A stretch of 64,000 nucleotides of DNA from assembly GCA_026874595.1 (NCBI GenBank), contig CM049309.1, positions 10,317,076 to 10,381,075 of the forward strand, given 5' to 3'. Below, piece after piece: positions 1-11,362 of this stretch (position 1 is the first letter of the stretch; every line of letters begins with the position of its first letter). The position numbers were made by a program, and so were the translations under genes. The notes under the pieces were generated by a model. The model searched no databases, was not told the origin of the DNA, and was given only the letters and a program-made list of their open reading frames with translations. The DNA comes from Sipunculus nudus (Eukaryota > Annelida > Sipuncula > Golfingiida > Sipunculidae).

Positions 1-469
1 ATATCCATTTGATTGTTTAAATGTTTATCCTAAAAATCAAGACTATATAAGTTCACCTTAAAGTTTATAAGAATGTAAATAATTTAAAAGAAAGAGCTCC
101 GGTTGCGATGTCTGCTAATTAAATATACAGTATCTGCAAATAAGCCTTATGTGTGTTTCATAATGCTTTAATCATTCACGTTTGAAGTTAAAGTATTAAT
201 AAGAAAAGAAACATTAAATGGTAATCACTGTCATATATTTGATACAAGGTCAAAAAGAAATCATCTTTCCATATTTTAATTTAAAAAGAATGGAATGTTA
301 TAGCTGACGTTATTCGATACTTAATAATTAATTAAGTGTCATGGGGATATGTAATCATCTCTCTAGATTAACCAGGGAAGAATGTAACTAATCTTCTCCT
401 GACATTAGGCATGACATGCATCTAAATCACAAAAGAAGCTCATCTGGACTAAATAATGGGATGGGGAGT
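1..469. other. AT-rich unique sequence, no gene seen
   Basis: AT-rich DNA with stops in all frames and no repeat or RNA signature that I can recognise. Confidence 0.6.
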
Positions 470-1140
470 AGGATAGCAGAAATTATGCACAGGCTGACAG
501 CATGTCACGCTGGTGCAGGTTCCATGCCTGTGCTGTCCAGCATTTGGAGAACAGGGACTGGTTTCTCAGTCTCTTCAGTTCCTGGGAAGTGAAACGAACC
601 CCTGCGCTGTCAGTCAAGAAAACAAATCACCGCTAGCCTAGTCTGGTTTGGTCGTCGTCCATAAAGGCTGTAGTCGTATTACGTCCAAACGCAGACTGGG
701 TTTCGTTGGTCGGGGGATGAGTGCTTTTGTATTCTGTGCACACTCTCCCGTTGATTCTATTACCACCAGTCTGGCGCGCTCACCAACAACTAATGCAATT
801 TACCGCCCACAGCCAACGACTATGTTAGAGAAATCGAAGTGTGAATCCCTGACCGGCTCAAATATACATGTTGTTATTAGGGTAATTCCCCGCTGTGAGG
901 TACAATGGCGCACACCGGAACATTCCGTGGTGTTTAGGGATTCATCGGTGGCGTTCGGGCTTTTATATCTTATTTGGAGTTCTACGATTCGGTGATCAGC
1001 GGCGTCCGGGCCTCCAAAGCCACCAGTGCGCATGAGTGACCTATTTAACTTGCTTCACCGCGGTTGCCAATGTCAATTCTTGATGATGCTTGTGGCGTAT
1101 TTCACTTACAGCTCCACATAGGTCATGACCCCTTTCCGAG
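470..1140. other. Repeat-free block of balanced composition, function unknown
   Basis: This block is visibly richer in G and C than its surroundings and holds no microsatellite or dispersed repeat. Two short open frames overlap on opposite strands (648-995 plus, 800-1033 minus). Neither has a motif, signal peptide or fold that I recognise, and stop-poor frames are expected when GC rises. It could be an exon of an unseen gene, a conserved non-coding element or an old degenerate repeat. Nothing in the sequence decides between these. Confidence 0.3.
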
Positions 1141-2825
1141 TAAGACCACAGTACTGAATATTTAATTCGACTGCCTATGAAGTTTGCTCTTTAACCATTC
1201 AAATGAACACTAGATTTGAATTCTCTTGATGAAGTAAGACCTTAGGTGTCATTTATTGTACAAAATCTTGCGCTGACCAGCTCGTCTGCGAATCAAAGGT
1301 AACAAAAAAATTGTTTATCTGGCATGCCATGAGGGACAGCGAAAGTACTGGGAATTCATAAGGATTAATTACCCGTAGACTAATTTACTGGTGTCTGTCT
1401 CGGGAAATTCTACCGGAAGTATTGCAATCGTCTGCTCTGAGGATATTTATTCTGTTACCACCAATCACATACATTCCAACAAAAGATTCGCCCCTCCACC
1501 ATGTAACCAAGTTAAGGCAGAGACGACTGGCGTGCTAATGTAACAAATCCCCGGCGGAACTTCGTGTGAATGATAAATTAAACTTCTAAGTGATCAGAAT
1601 ATATTTCTAAAAGACTCTTTCAAGAGTGTCACGTGTTATGATTAATAAGCGATGATAGCACACACCGGCCCGAGCAGGGGAATATGACGCAAACAATAAC
1701 ATTAACAAACTTTGGATCGGGAAAGAAATATCCAGCATTTTTTCGAATATTAAAAAGTGTATATACCGTTAAAAGATATATGCTTCCAAAATATTAATAT
1801 TGCGTTCTTTTTGTCTATCTTGACGGAAACAGAGTTTAATCAAAAGAAATTCCTGACATCAAAATAGTAGAATTATTCACCAGTAGTTTATCGCATTTTC
1901 TTATTGCCAAAAGGATAACAGGACAATCAGTATTATCCCGACATCTTTGTCTTATTTAAACGAAACTCCAATCACAATATATAGAGCGACTTTTAAACTT
2001 CCTATAATTTTACGGCACAAAGCAGACGGGTTCCAGCGATTCACTCCAAGATAGGTCACAATTTAAACTAATTAACTTGTATATACTTATTTATTTGTAT
2101 ATTACTGAATTCTGAACTTTATTCTAAGTGTATTCCTTTTTCTATGAGCATCAGCTACAAATGGCTGATATTATCGGTTGATATGGCCCTTTGATGATTA
2201 TAGCGGAGGGTACCAGTCTATGTATTTCTATATTTATGCGATGCAAACGAGGCCAGAGGTCTCGTTTACATATTTTGAAAATTTTAAAGCTATTTCTTTG
2301 AATTCAAAACTTTTTGAGCTTTGATACATATTTTATAATATCTAGAAATGAATAATTTTCAGCTTAAATCCTATTATTTTCTCGTTTTCAGAACAGACAG
2401 AGTCTTAGACACGACACAAACAAAAGGTTAGTTATACATGTCTATAAATATATGCCTTCATACAGTTTTATCATATTATAATATACATCTACGTGTTTGT
2501 TAAAAGCAATTATTTTAGAAGGAAGATACACTTTTTAATGCCAATATTCAGACGTAATAAACACGACATTATTACTACCTTACCACGTAACAGAAACTGA
2601 ATAATGAAAACTAAGTTAACAGGTGTGCAAAAATAAAACACCTTTTGAATTCAGGGCCTTTGGTTCATACGTCTAAATTAAATGAGAAATTTCCTTGTAT
2701 ACTTATATGCTTCATATTTTGTGTTTATAACCATGTTTTCTGTTTATTTGATGAGCTACATACAATAACTTTATCGCACATGGATTTATCATGCATTGGT
2801 CTAGGAGAACCTTTTTGGATATATA
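1141..2825. other. AT-rich sequence, nothing recognised
   Basis: Stops are frequent in all frames. I see no tandem structure, TIR pair or RNA gene. Confidence 0.5.
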
Positions 2826-3002
2826 TAGTAAACCCTCGAATAACGCACACTCGGTTTAGCGACCAACTCAAAATAACAACCACTTTTACATGGTCAACAT
2901 TCTTTTTTGTTCTTTATATCAGACCACGCTCAGATGTCCACCTCGTAAATGCGACTTCTTTATCAAGGTCCCATTGGTGGTCGTAATTTCGAGGTTTCTT
3001 TG
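2826..3002. mobile_element. MITE of the CAGTAAACCCTCG family (copy 1)
   Basis: A 177-bp short inverted-repeat element. It starts TAGTAAACCCTCG (first base decayed from CAGT) and ends CGAGGTTTCTTTG, the inverse of its start, with TA on both sides. The interior repeats the word CGACCA/GCGACC and ends GGTGGTCGTAATTTCGAG, as do the copies at 21,649 and 48,888. TA target sites and CAGT ends fit the Tc1/mariner-pogo group of DNA transposons. It has no transposase and is non-autonomous. Short ORFs overlapping it (2645-2986, 2890-3075) are incidental. Confidence 0.75.
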
Positions 3003-4914
3003 TATAACATTCTTCAAGACGGTATTCTGCTCGAAAAACGTTTGCTCAAAAGAATATACGATTCCTCAAAACTAAAAGAGTTAGGTATGTCTTTAACAGT
3101 GAAGCATCAACACTGATTTAATTAATATTACGCTGGAAAATGGCCACACACTCTCGACTGGATTTTTTGAGATGATTATGGTTTCCCCAATGTTTCATGT
3201 AATGACCAGCAAACTGATTCTGGACATATAATTGGGAAGGACGGCCCCTGCATCTGTATGATAGGTTCAAATGCAGGAGAAAGTCGGCCTGATGAACTCT
3301 CGGCTAGAAGCATAACCCACATGCTAAATGGAACTTTGTACCCGTCCACCTAGATAAATCTTTTAAAAGTATCAACGAAACTCATCGTCCATATTTTTTA
3401 TCTGTAAGTAAGTTCTAAAGTGCACTCCTTGGCATATGATTGTAGAGTCTGGCCTGGATATCTAGATTCCAATTAAATTTCGGGAAACATGATTTAACTC
3501 TTTAGGTTCTAAAACTGGCTGTTAAAATAATATATAAATTTCATCTGTAGATAGAAGAATATGATGCTGAATGTAATGTGAAAGTTTTTCTACGTCATAG
3601 CGAAGTGTAGGAGAAGAGAAAACCTGCAGCAGAAATGGAATTAACAGTTGAAAGAGTCTACGAGAACCTACGTATTACAAGATTATCTTGTTATTTTATC
3701 TTCTGATGGTGTTGTATGGACTAAAGGAGGAGTTTGGAGACTATTCTTGGCTGTTTGCTTTGGGAAGCTGGATTTGACATGGGAATACTCTCTGAGTGTT
3801 CACTGTGTAGGCCTTGGTGTCTAACAACTATTAAGGCACGCGGTGAATGCCAAGGGGGACCCGATAATGCGGCAACTAGCAGGTGAAAGCTGCAAATTAT
3901 GGGGCGTAGGTAGCCAGGTCCATGGATACCCGCCGCATAAAAAAGCTTCAAGACAACTCGAGAACGTAAATGCTGTACCGGACACAAAGTCACATAAAAT
4001 CAAATATTGTGTGTGTGACAAGGAAATAAAATGCATTCGGGGGCCGAAAATGTTAATGTATTCGAATGAACAATAAATATCGTTAAAACTCCTTATACCT
4101 AACATACTTATACCGTCACTAGGCCAGACTGTTGTTCCTAAAGTTTGGACAATCACCAGGTAACGCGTATGATGCATCATTCTCCGTACAGAAAATGTAA
4201 AGTGATAAACAACACAGATCTTGACCCTGAGGTCGAGATCTTAAGATGGAGACCTGTCTGATTCGATTGTTTAAGGGACATAATGATGTTAAAGTGATAT
4301 GTTTTGCTAACATATGATAATTATATGTTAATTTTTTTGTATCTGACATTTTTTTGTCGGGATTAAATTGGTTTTGTCCACTGGAATGTCTCTAGTTTTC
4401 AAACACCTTTTTACAAGGTCTCTCTTACAGCGGAGAGCAACAAGGCGTAGGGAGAGAGAAGAAGAGCTAGGGCTGATAAAATCCTCAGCGAAAAACACAA
4501 ACATAACACTCTTACTATTCAATGTACGATGGCACTTTATATCATCATCAGCACACTCGCGCGCTCACACACACACATTCACGTTCAAAACCTATGTATC
4601 TTGGGGCTCCGTCGAGTGGTAACCTCCTTCTGTGAGCGATAATCGGTGAAACACGCATCCTTTACCACGAACACATAAATACAAGGGCTTCCGATAAAGC
4701 GATATCCGGATAGGCTTTTCTGAGAATACACACAGACTAAAGGAGGTCAATTGTATAGGGCGTCGGAGGTTAATCATAGGTTTAAATCCCATGCAGGTGG
4801 TTGAACTTTGAGAAAATCACTTATTTGCACATGTTTAGACAAAAAATTGTGATGATTTGTGGCCTATACTTTAATTAGTATCTCGACCAAGTCACATAAA
4901 CTTCATCATCAGAC
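3003..4914. other. Mostly AT-rich spacer; overlapping short ORFs, no gene
   Basis: Between 3,720 and 4,180 the composition is more balanced and three short frames overlap (3721-3993 minus, 3821-4180 minus, 3843-4076 plus). None is recognisable. A short (CA)n run lies near 4,567. The rest is AT-rich without recognised structure. Confidence 0.4.
4216..4241. other. Tight inverted repeat (hairpin)
   Basis: AGATCTTGACC and GGTCGAGATCT are inverse complements with one mismatch, separated by four bases. Role unknown; it could be chance. Confidence 0.45.
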
Positions 4915-5160
4915 TACAGTTCGAAATTACTTCACTTTTAGCAAATGGTACATTCGTGCGTGAGTGAATGTACATTGGTGAATATTCCATGGTTACTTTT
5001 ACTGAATCGAAATCATGTGCCGGATCTACACCAAAATTCGATCGGTTCTTCATTGCCCCATTTCCGAAATGCCTTGAAATCAAATGAGATTCTGTTCTAT
5101 TAATGATTGCGTGAATTATGTTGTGAACACACAACCACAGGGATGAACGCATACCAACCA
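4915..5160 (-). mobile_element. Dispersed repeat R1 (copy 1)
   Basis: Non-coding short interspersed element, reverse relative to the copy at 15.6 kb. Shared words in order on the plus strand are: ATTCGTGCGTGAGTGAATGT, ATCATGTGCCGGATCTACAC, TTCATTGCCCCATTTCCGAA, ATGCCTTGAAATC, GAGATTCTGTTC, TGTGAACACACAACCAC and GAACGCATACC. The family lacks a coding frame, and I see neither a Pol III promoter nor a clean TIR. It may be a MITE or an old SINE tail. From memory it vaguely resembles a short repeat widespread in marine animal genomes, which needs a database check. Confidence 0.7.
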
Positions 5161-6639
5161 GACACTTGACGTATAATGCATTATTGGTTTGAAAGAAACG
5201 TTAATGTGTTTTTAACATATTTCAATAATCTGCCATCAGCTTGGAATTTCTATGGTTAGGAATTCATCAGTAATGGATATCTTTCAATCCATACATGAAC
5301 TTAAGTTATCCAGGAAATAAACTTCTTCCATACAGGAGTATGACATTTTACGATCAAACGGCCACGAGGTTCTTAAAATATAACCGTTATGATAAAAGAT
5401 TCAAATAATATAAGTTAATATATAGTCTTGATATGTTATTGATTTTTATATATTATACATTTCTATATAAGTCATATGTATTAGGAAACAGAGACATGGT
5501 GAAAGAGAAATGTTGATCGGTGACACGCATAATATACAACAAGTATGAATGAAGAAAAGAGAAGAAAGAAAAAAAAAAAAGGATGTGTATCGTATATTTA
5601 TCTTTCTAGATGAACGATTTTTGAATTTAATTGTAAAGAGAAATACATTATTTTCACCTGTCCAGAAACTGCTTTCTTCAGATGGTCAATGCTAAGTGTA
5701 GGATCGCAGGAATAAAGGACTATACACCCAGGAAGCGTATCACGAAGATTTAAACATTGTACAGGAGGAAGCATCCGTTCATATATGCAGACTAAGGGGT
5801 CATGTCTGAATTATAATTGAAATGGAATTGAAGAGAAAATCATAAAAATTCTAATAAAAAAATGAATTAGAATTGAATCGAATTGGAAATACAATAATGA
5901 ATCAGTACCCAATTAACTGTACATACGTATAACGGTCAGGTGACCGGAAATCTAGGTTGTCAAAGTAACAAAACAGGAACTGATTTAAATATATGTTTCA
6001 TGTAACATTTGATCAAAATTATTTGACACGAAAAAAAAAATATTTTCACTAGTAAATCTTGTTTTCATTATTTGCTCCCTGGAAAAGGGATAAAGGTGTG
6101 GGTCACCAAGTGAGACAAATGTGGTTTCTCAAACAGGCCCCAGTTCAGTTTTCAACTCATAAATACCAAATTACCCAGAGATGTCGAATGCTTCATTAGA
6201 TAAAGTGAACTGATTCAGTGATTATGTTTTACTCGTTACAGGCTGGTTTTCTGTGTTCACATTTCAGATCAGCCGTTCATTTTCTGACCAACGTCAAACA
6301 TGGATGTCACTAAATGTGTATAAAAATGATTAGCAACTGAAATGCTGCTTATATTAGTCTGTCTGTACAATCAAGGATAAAATGTATAGTGATAAAGTGA
6401 TTGCGACTCTTCAAATTAGCCGATTAAATTTGTTTCGAATAACAATGATTTTATTTGAAATAGCTTTGGAATTTCCCACATATTGAATCGAATTGAATAT
6501 TTTTTGTAACTCATAAATGGAACCAAAGTCCATAATTGTAATTATTAATATACTTCATTTGCAATATTTAAATGATATTCTCTGAATAAATAATGCCGAG
6601 AATCAAGTATATAGCTTGAAAACTGCATTCTAACAAATA
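5161..6639. other. AT-rich spacer, nothing recognised
   Basis: Includes an A-rich stretch near 5,565 and a low-complexity GAATTG/GAATCG stretch near 5,815-5,890. No gene or clear repeat. Confidence 0.5.
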
Positions 6640-6962
6640 CAAAACAAAAGCCTCCATTCTAACAAAAACCTCTTCAATTCACTTATTCGGCCCATATTTC
6701 GAAGTTCATTCGTGCATAAGTGACTGTGCCTTTTTTGTATATTGCTTGATGACGTTCCTTGATGTAGATCATGTGCCGGATCCTAACCAAAATCCAATCG
6801 AAATTTACTAGCCCATTCCCGGAAATGCCCTGAAAATTCATGATGGCGTGAGTCATGTTGTAAAAAAAATACACAAACACACACGCATAGACATAAACCC
6901 ACACAGACATACACACACACAACGAGAATGAACGCATATACCCTGCTGGCGGAGGCAGTAAC
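6640..6962 (-). mobile_element. Dispersed repeat R1 (copy 2), with CA-rich tract
   Basis: Same word order as the other R1 copies: CATTCGTGCATAAGTGACTG, ATCATGTGCCGGATCC, CCAAAATCCAATCG, TTCCCGGAAATGCCCTGAAA, then a CACA-rich stretch (about 6,868-6,920) and GAATGAACGCATATACCC ending GGCGGAGGCAGTAA. The CA stretch occupies the position where the 15.6-kb copy has its large microsatellite. Confidence 0.75.
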
Positions 6963-6967
6963 AACAA

Positions 6968-8561
6968 GCCATTCAGATCAGATCATGTATACAAACGAAA
7001 GCGAACAATAAGAGGTCTGGAACATTTAAGAACATACTTTTTTATGTATCAGACGCCAAGAATACTTCTGCTGCTAAAAAGATATATTCAGTTTTTTGAG
7101 AATATTTTTATCATGGTGAAAGAGGAAATGTCATTAAAATATATTATACATTTAATGATATTATTTAACATCTGCTTTTCGAAGCGAAATAAAACTGGAG
7201 GAACCAAACTATCTGACATATGACATATCTTTTACCAATACTGGAGTATAACATAGTAACCTCCATATTGGTTTAAATGTGATAGTGTACTGTGAATAAT
7301 CAATAAGGTAAAATTCAGATTTCAGAGAAAGTTGAGGGCAGTTTTCCCGCACTGAAGGTCTGCACTCTTCTAGCAATGTTGGGAAATCAGCAAAAATGGG
7401 GGGCAAAATAAAAGAAAAATCGTCGGTGGTTTTACACCATCGGGATTCTATACGAACTAAATAACATGATATATTGTTATAGAATTAAACGCATCAACTC
7501 CGACATGCGACGTTTAATCTGTTTGGTTTTTGTGGCTGCCTGAAGCATGTGTACAATGTTCATACCCATACAGACAACAGAAAAAAAACCGCACATTATA
7601 TCTATATAGAGATGTATGAATAACCATGCTGGTTCATAGTATATAGAAATGGAACATATACACACAGAAAATTCGGTTCACTGCCCAAACACATGCCAAC
7701 CTCTCATTTCAACTTTACCCATGGATCTTTAACAATATCTTCCCACATTATTTCCGGTATTCCAGGTTTTGTTTTATTTTTACATCACCGTTGTAACTGA
7801 TTGTCACGATTTCATCTTACTTCTGTGGTTGCAATTAGTCTTCGGAGACATTCAAGTAAAATGTGTAAATATTAAAAAAATGAAACTCCATCATTCAACA
7901 TTGAAATCTATAACTATTAATTAGATGAGGAAAATGAAGACATAGATTGTTCGCCAGGAAAAAATAGGATAAAAATCATATTTAGACGCATAATAGATTA
8001 AAGGAACAGACAGTAGTGGGCAATATCATTCAATATTGCAGCAACATTTGATAAAAATAATATTGCGTTCGTGACATGGACAAACTATTACATATTTCTT
8101 ACATCAACATGAATTTCCCCGTCGAATTTATTAATTAGGGCTAGTTAATCATAAACAGTATTTCATGTGTACAATTACTGAATAATAATAAGAAATTATT
8201 TTTAACAACTGATAATATATCTGGGATGAAATATTATATACTCTTTCATTGTAGTCTGACTTTCCAGCTAATCAAGGTCTTAAAACCTTATGGAATAAAT
8301 ATATACAAAAAATACAAATACGACCATCTATACAGCACTGAAGATTGTGAACATAAAAATATTTCCTACAATTCACTGCGGATGAATGGTATTTCGGATA
8401 AGCGAACGCTTCTTATGGTTCAAATTTATCAGCAATATTTTAATAATCACATGTAATATGAAGTGGGCAATAGGTATTCCATTGATACAACATATGCATT
8501 TCTATATTTTACTAAATGATGATTTCAATATGCAACTTTTCGGACCATTACTTCTTTAATA
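6968..8561. other. AT-rich spacer, nothing recognised
   Basis: No ORF with recognisable content. No tandem or inverted structure seen by eye. Confidence 0.5.
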
Positions 8562-9020
8562 TTAACCCTTTGAGACTAAGACTTTGTAGCAAAAAAAGAC
8601 TTTTGTGACCTGTTTCTAATTACCTTAGAATTGAAATAAAATACGATAGAGCCATATTTTTTTTATTTAACCTACTTTTATTAATTGTTTAACCATAATT
8701 TTGTGTTTTTGTTCAAAATTTCCATTACCATGGCAACAAAACCAAATATTCTTTCTGAATCGCCAAGTCATGAACTTGACATGAAGCAATTACATCTAAA
8801 AATGTCATATATTATTTATTTTGGAAGCCATTAAAAAATATTTCCAGCACCTACAAGTTCGAATCTCGTATAATATAATGGTCGAAATCCAGTCTGTTAA
8901 GTCACCTTTTCAACATTTGACACCATTTCGATTAAGCAACACATCAAGTTGCAAGTCATGAATATTCATGAATATCTATGTATCTTCACTGCAGTGGCGA
9001 TCGAGTCCCAAAGGGGTTAA
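8562..9020. mobile_element. TTAA-flanked piggyBac-like MITE
   Basis: TTAA at 8562-8565 is followed by CCCTTTGAGACT. The other end, read inversely from TTAA at 9017-9020, gives CCCCTTTGGGACTCGA. TTAA target duplication with a CCCTTTG-type inverted end is the hallmark of piggyBac-type DNA transposons. The 451-bp interior is AT-rich and codes for nothing, so it is non-autonomous. It contains CCATTACCATGGCAACAAAA (8726-8745), close to the RFX X-box. Confidence 0.75.
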
Positions 9021-10625
9021 AAGACATTTCCTTCATGACATTAGAAAACGTTTCCAAGAATACAGTTTCACGTTGACTTTGCTTTGGGCTGACATGTCAG
9101 AACTTTAATTTCAATAAGGAATGAAAAAATGTTTAGAGCAAGTACATTATATTACCCATGGACATCCGGATTAAATTAACCATACGATAAACAGGCCAGA
9201 AGAAATAAGAAAGAAAAATACATATGAATCAGCATTAAAAGAAAATGAATCACTAAAAACCAGTAAATCGATAAATTTATTAGACGAAAGCGACAGCGTT
9301 TTTTTTTTTTTTTTTGTTCTGCTGGTATGAAGCAGAAAATAATTTTAATGGTTCCAACACCGTCATACAACTGTGGTTAATTTTTTTTTAAATGATTGCC
9401 TTTATGTCCTCTTTAATATTCCAGATTTCCCAACAATAAGAAGAATGAAAATCGTGACTTCACCCGAGGTTGAATTAAAAATAAATCTCCACTTCATGAA
9501 ATGTAAGAATAATAATATAAAATGCAATTTCTTTCTTTGGTATCTAGGTCGCCTCATTGTTTCACCAACGCAGTGTCTAATAATAATTCTTGTTGGAATG
9601 TAAATAACACCTCATTCTGTAATAGACGATGATGAGCGAATCGGCTTTTTCACAGTTTAAATATGGCTAGGGGCGGATAAAAGATTTAACAAAACAAGGG
9701 GGTGGCAGGGGTGAAGCACCATGGCCTAAGAAATAACCTCTCAAATTGTAGAAACTTTATTTTGAAAAATAACCAGAAATAGTGTAATCTGGGGAAGATT
9801 TTCGGTATTAACCTCGTACCGGTATTGTTCTAGATTTTATGGTGCCCAATCGTAAATCAACCATTAAAGCTTGGGACTTGTTAAGCCTAGTTTGCGTGGA
9901 CAGACTCGGAGAATGAACATGAATTCTGAATTGTATACATCTTGCGTTTCAAAGTCAGATTTGCTTGCACAGAGGTAGAGGCGATCACAAAAAGGTCGAT
10001 TGTAAACTTCGCAATATTACAAGGCAAATTGAAATGAAAGTTATGAGGAGTATTAAAGGATCCATACTTGCTTCTGAATTACAGCTAGATCCTGGAATTC
10101 ACAATGCGCCGAATCAGACTCACAAGAGTACGACTCTGCTGGTTAGGGTTTGTGGGCGTCAAAATCTGCCACCCACAATGCACCGGGGCTCTTAAATACA
10201 CCAGCGATGTAGGTATAATGTAGTAAAGAGGTAATGTAGTCCGTTCAAGAATTTTTCAAGGGTAAATAACTTACAAATGGGTGTTACTTTGGTAAGGACT
10301 TCACGGAACAAGTAATAATTTGTAAGCATACGCCTGTGAAATGTAAAAAAAAAGTTTTTTTCTTGAAATGTAACGAATTTCAATTTTAAAGTTTGACAGT
10401 TGGGACAAGAAGTTCCCGCCTACCCACACTGCCTATCTGGAAAAGGTTTGTTTTAACCAACTCTGGCGGAAGGGTACCTGGAATTATGAGGCAGGTGAAC
10501 ACACACCTGCGTCATTGGTTTTGACATTATTGAGTATATACATGTACTATGCGATAATTATTATAAAACTGCAACAAACGATCAAGTTTTCAGGTATAGT
10601 CTTGAAATTGTGTTCAATTGGCAAG
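9021..10625. other. AT-rich spacer, no gene recognised
   Basis: Contains a T-run at about 9,300-9,315 and a short open frame (9965-10195 plus, 76 codons) with no recognisable motif. Confidence 0.45.
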
Positions 10626-10790
10626 CGGTCACTGGAAGCCTCTCACAACCCGACGCCCTGGTTTGAGCGATAATTGGGAATCTGCTATCGAGTGTGAAAC
10701 CTTGGAAATTAGGTAAGGGTCAAAAGTAAATACTGTCAACGATGACTAATGTGTGATGACCTTCAGTCGTTGGAGGGTTATCAAAGTTGG
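10626..10790 (+). mobile_element. Dispersed repeat R5 (copy 1)
   Basis: Shares GGTCACTGGAAGCCTC, GAGCGATAAT, AAGGTCAAAA-like and GTGTGATGACC-like words, in order, with 14,163-14,430. Non-coding. The distal half differs from the second copy, so the true ends are unclear. Confidence 0.6.
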
Positions 10791-10798
10791 GAAAACTA

Positions 10799-11106
10799 TA
10801 TATATATATATGGACTGTGTGACACATTTCACATTTACATGTATTAAAATTAGTTGTAAGGTTTTTAAAATAAGGTATTATGTTTTCAGTATTAATTCTG
10901 TACCAGGTTTAGGTATATAATATTTCATACTAAACTAAGAAATATGACAACAGTCTGTTATTCTTATTATTAATATAATTCATTTCGAATATATAAATTT
11001 CATTTACTGAATATAGGTGGGGGTGGTGGGTTATTACATTGATCATCCCCCTTGCTAAAAAGTGGGGGATATATATCCCTCATCCCACTATATTGAAGCC
11101 TCTGCT
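10799..11106 (+). mobile_element. Dispersed repeat R2 (copy 1)
   Basis: Starts in a short (TA)n tract, carries AAAATAAGGTATTATGT and TACCAGGTTTAG, then a G-rich stretch, TTACATTGATCATCCCCCTT, GCTAAAAAGTGGGGG, TATATATCCCTCATCCC, and ends TTGAAGCCTCTGCT. All these words recur, inverted, at 44,388-44,780. Non-coding, with no clear TIRs. Confidence 0.75.
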
Positions 11107-11307
11107 TGTCAGGTGCTATTTTATGTAACCTTGTAACCTTTGAAATCAATTATACAAGGGAACAGTGAATAATATACAACAACGTACCGACCAATAGACA
11201 TTTTGCCACATAACTTTGGACCAGCTGCCTTAAATATTTTTATCACAGGGCCAATTACGTTCCTAACCATTGCGATACAAACATATATATAAAATTATAA
11301 GGTGCGT

Positions 11308-11362
<55 letters not shown>

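Noticed and set aside
4775-4800. B-box-like word GGTTTAAATCCC as another SINE
   Set aside because: No A box at suitable distance and no body shared with the other copies.
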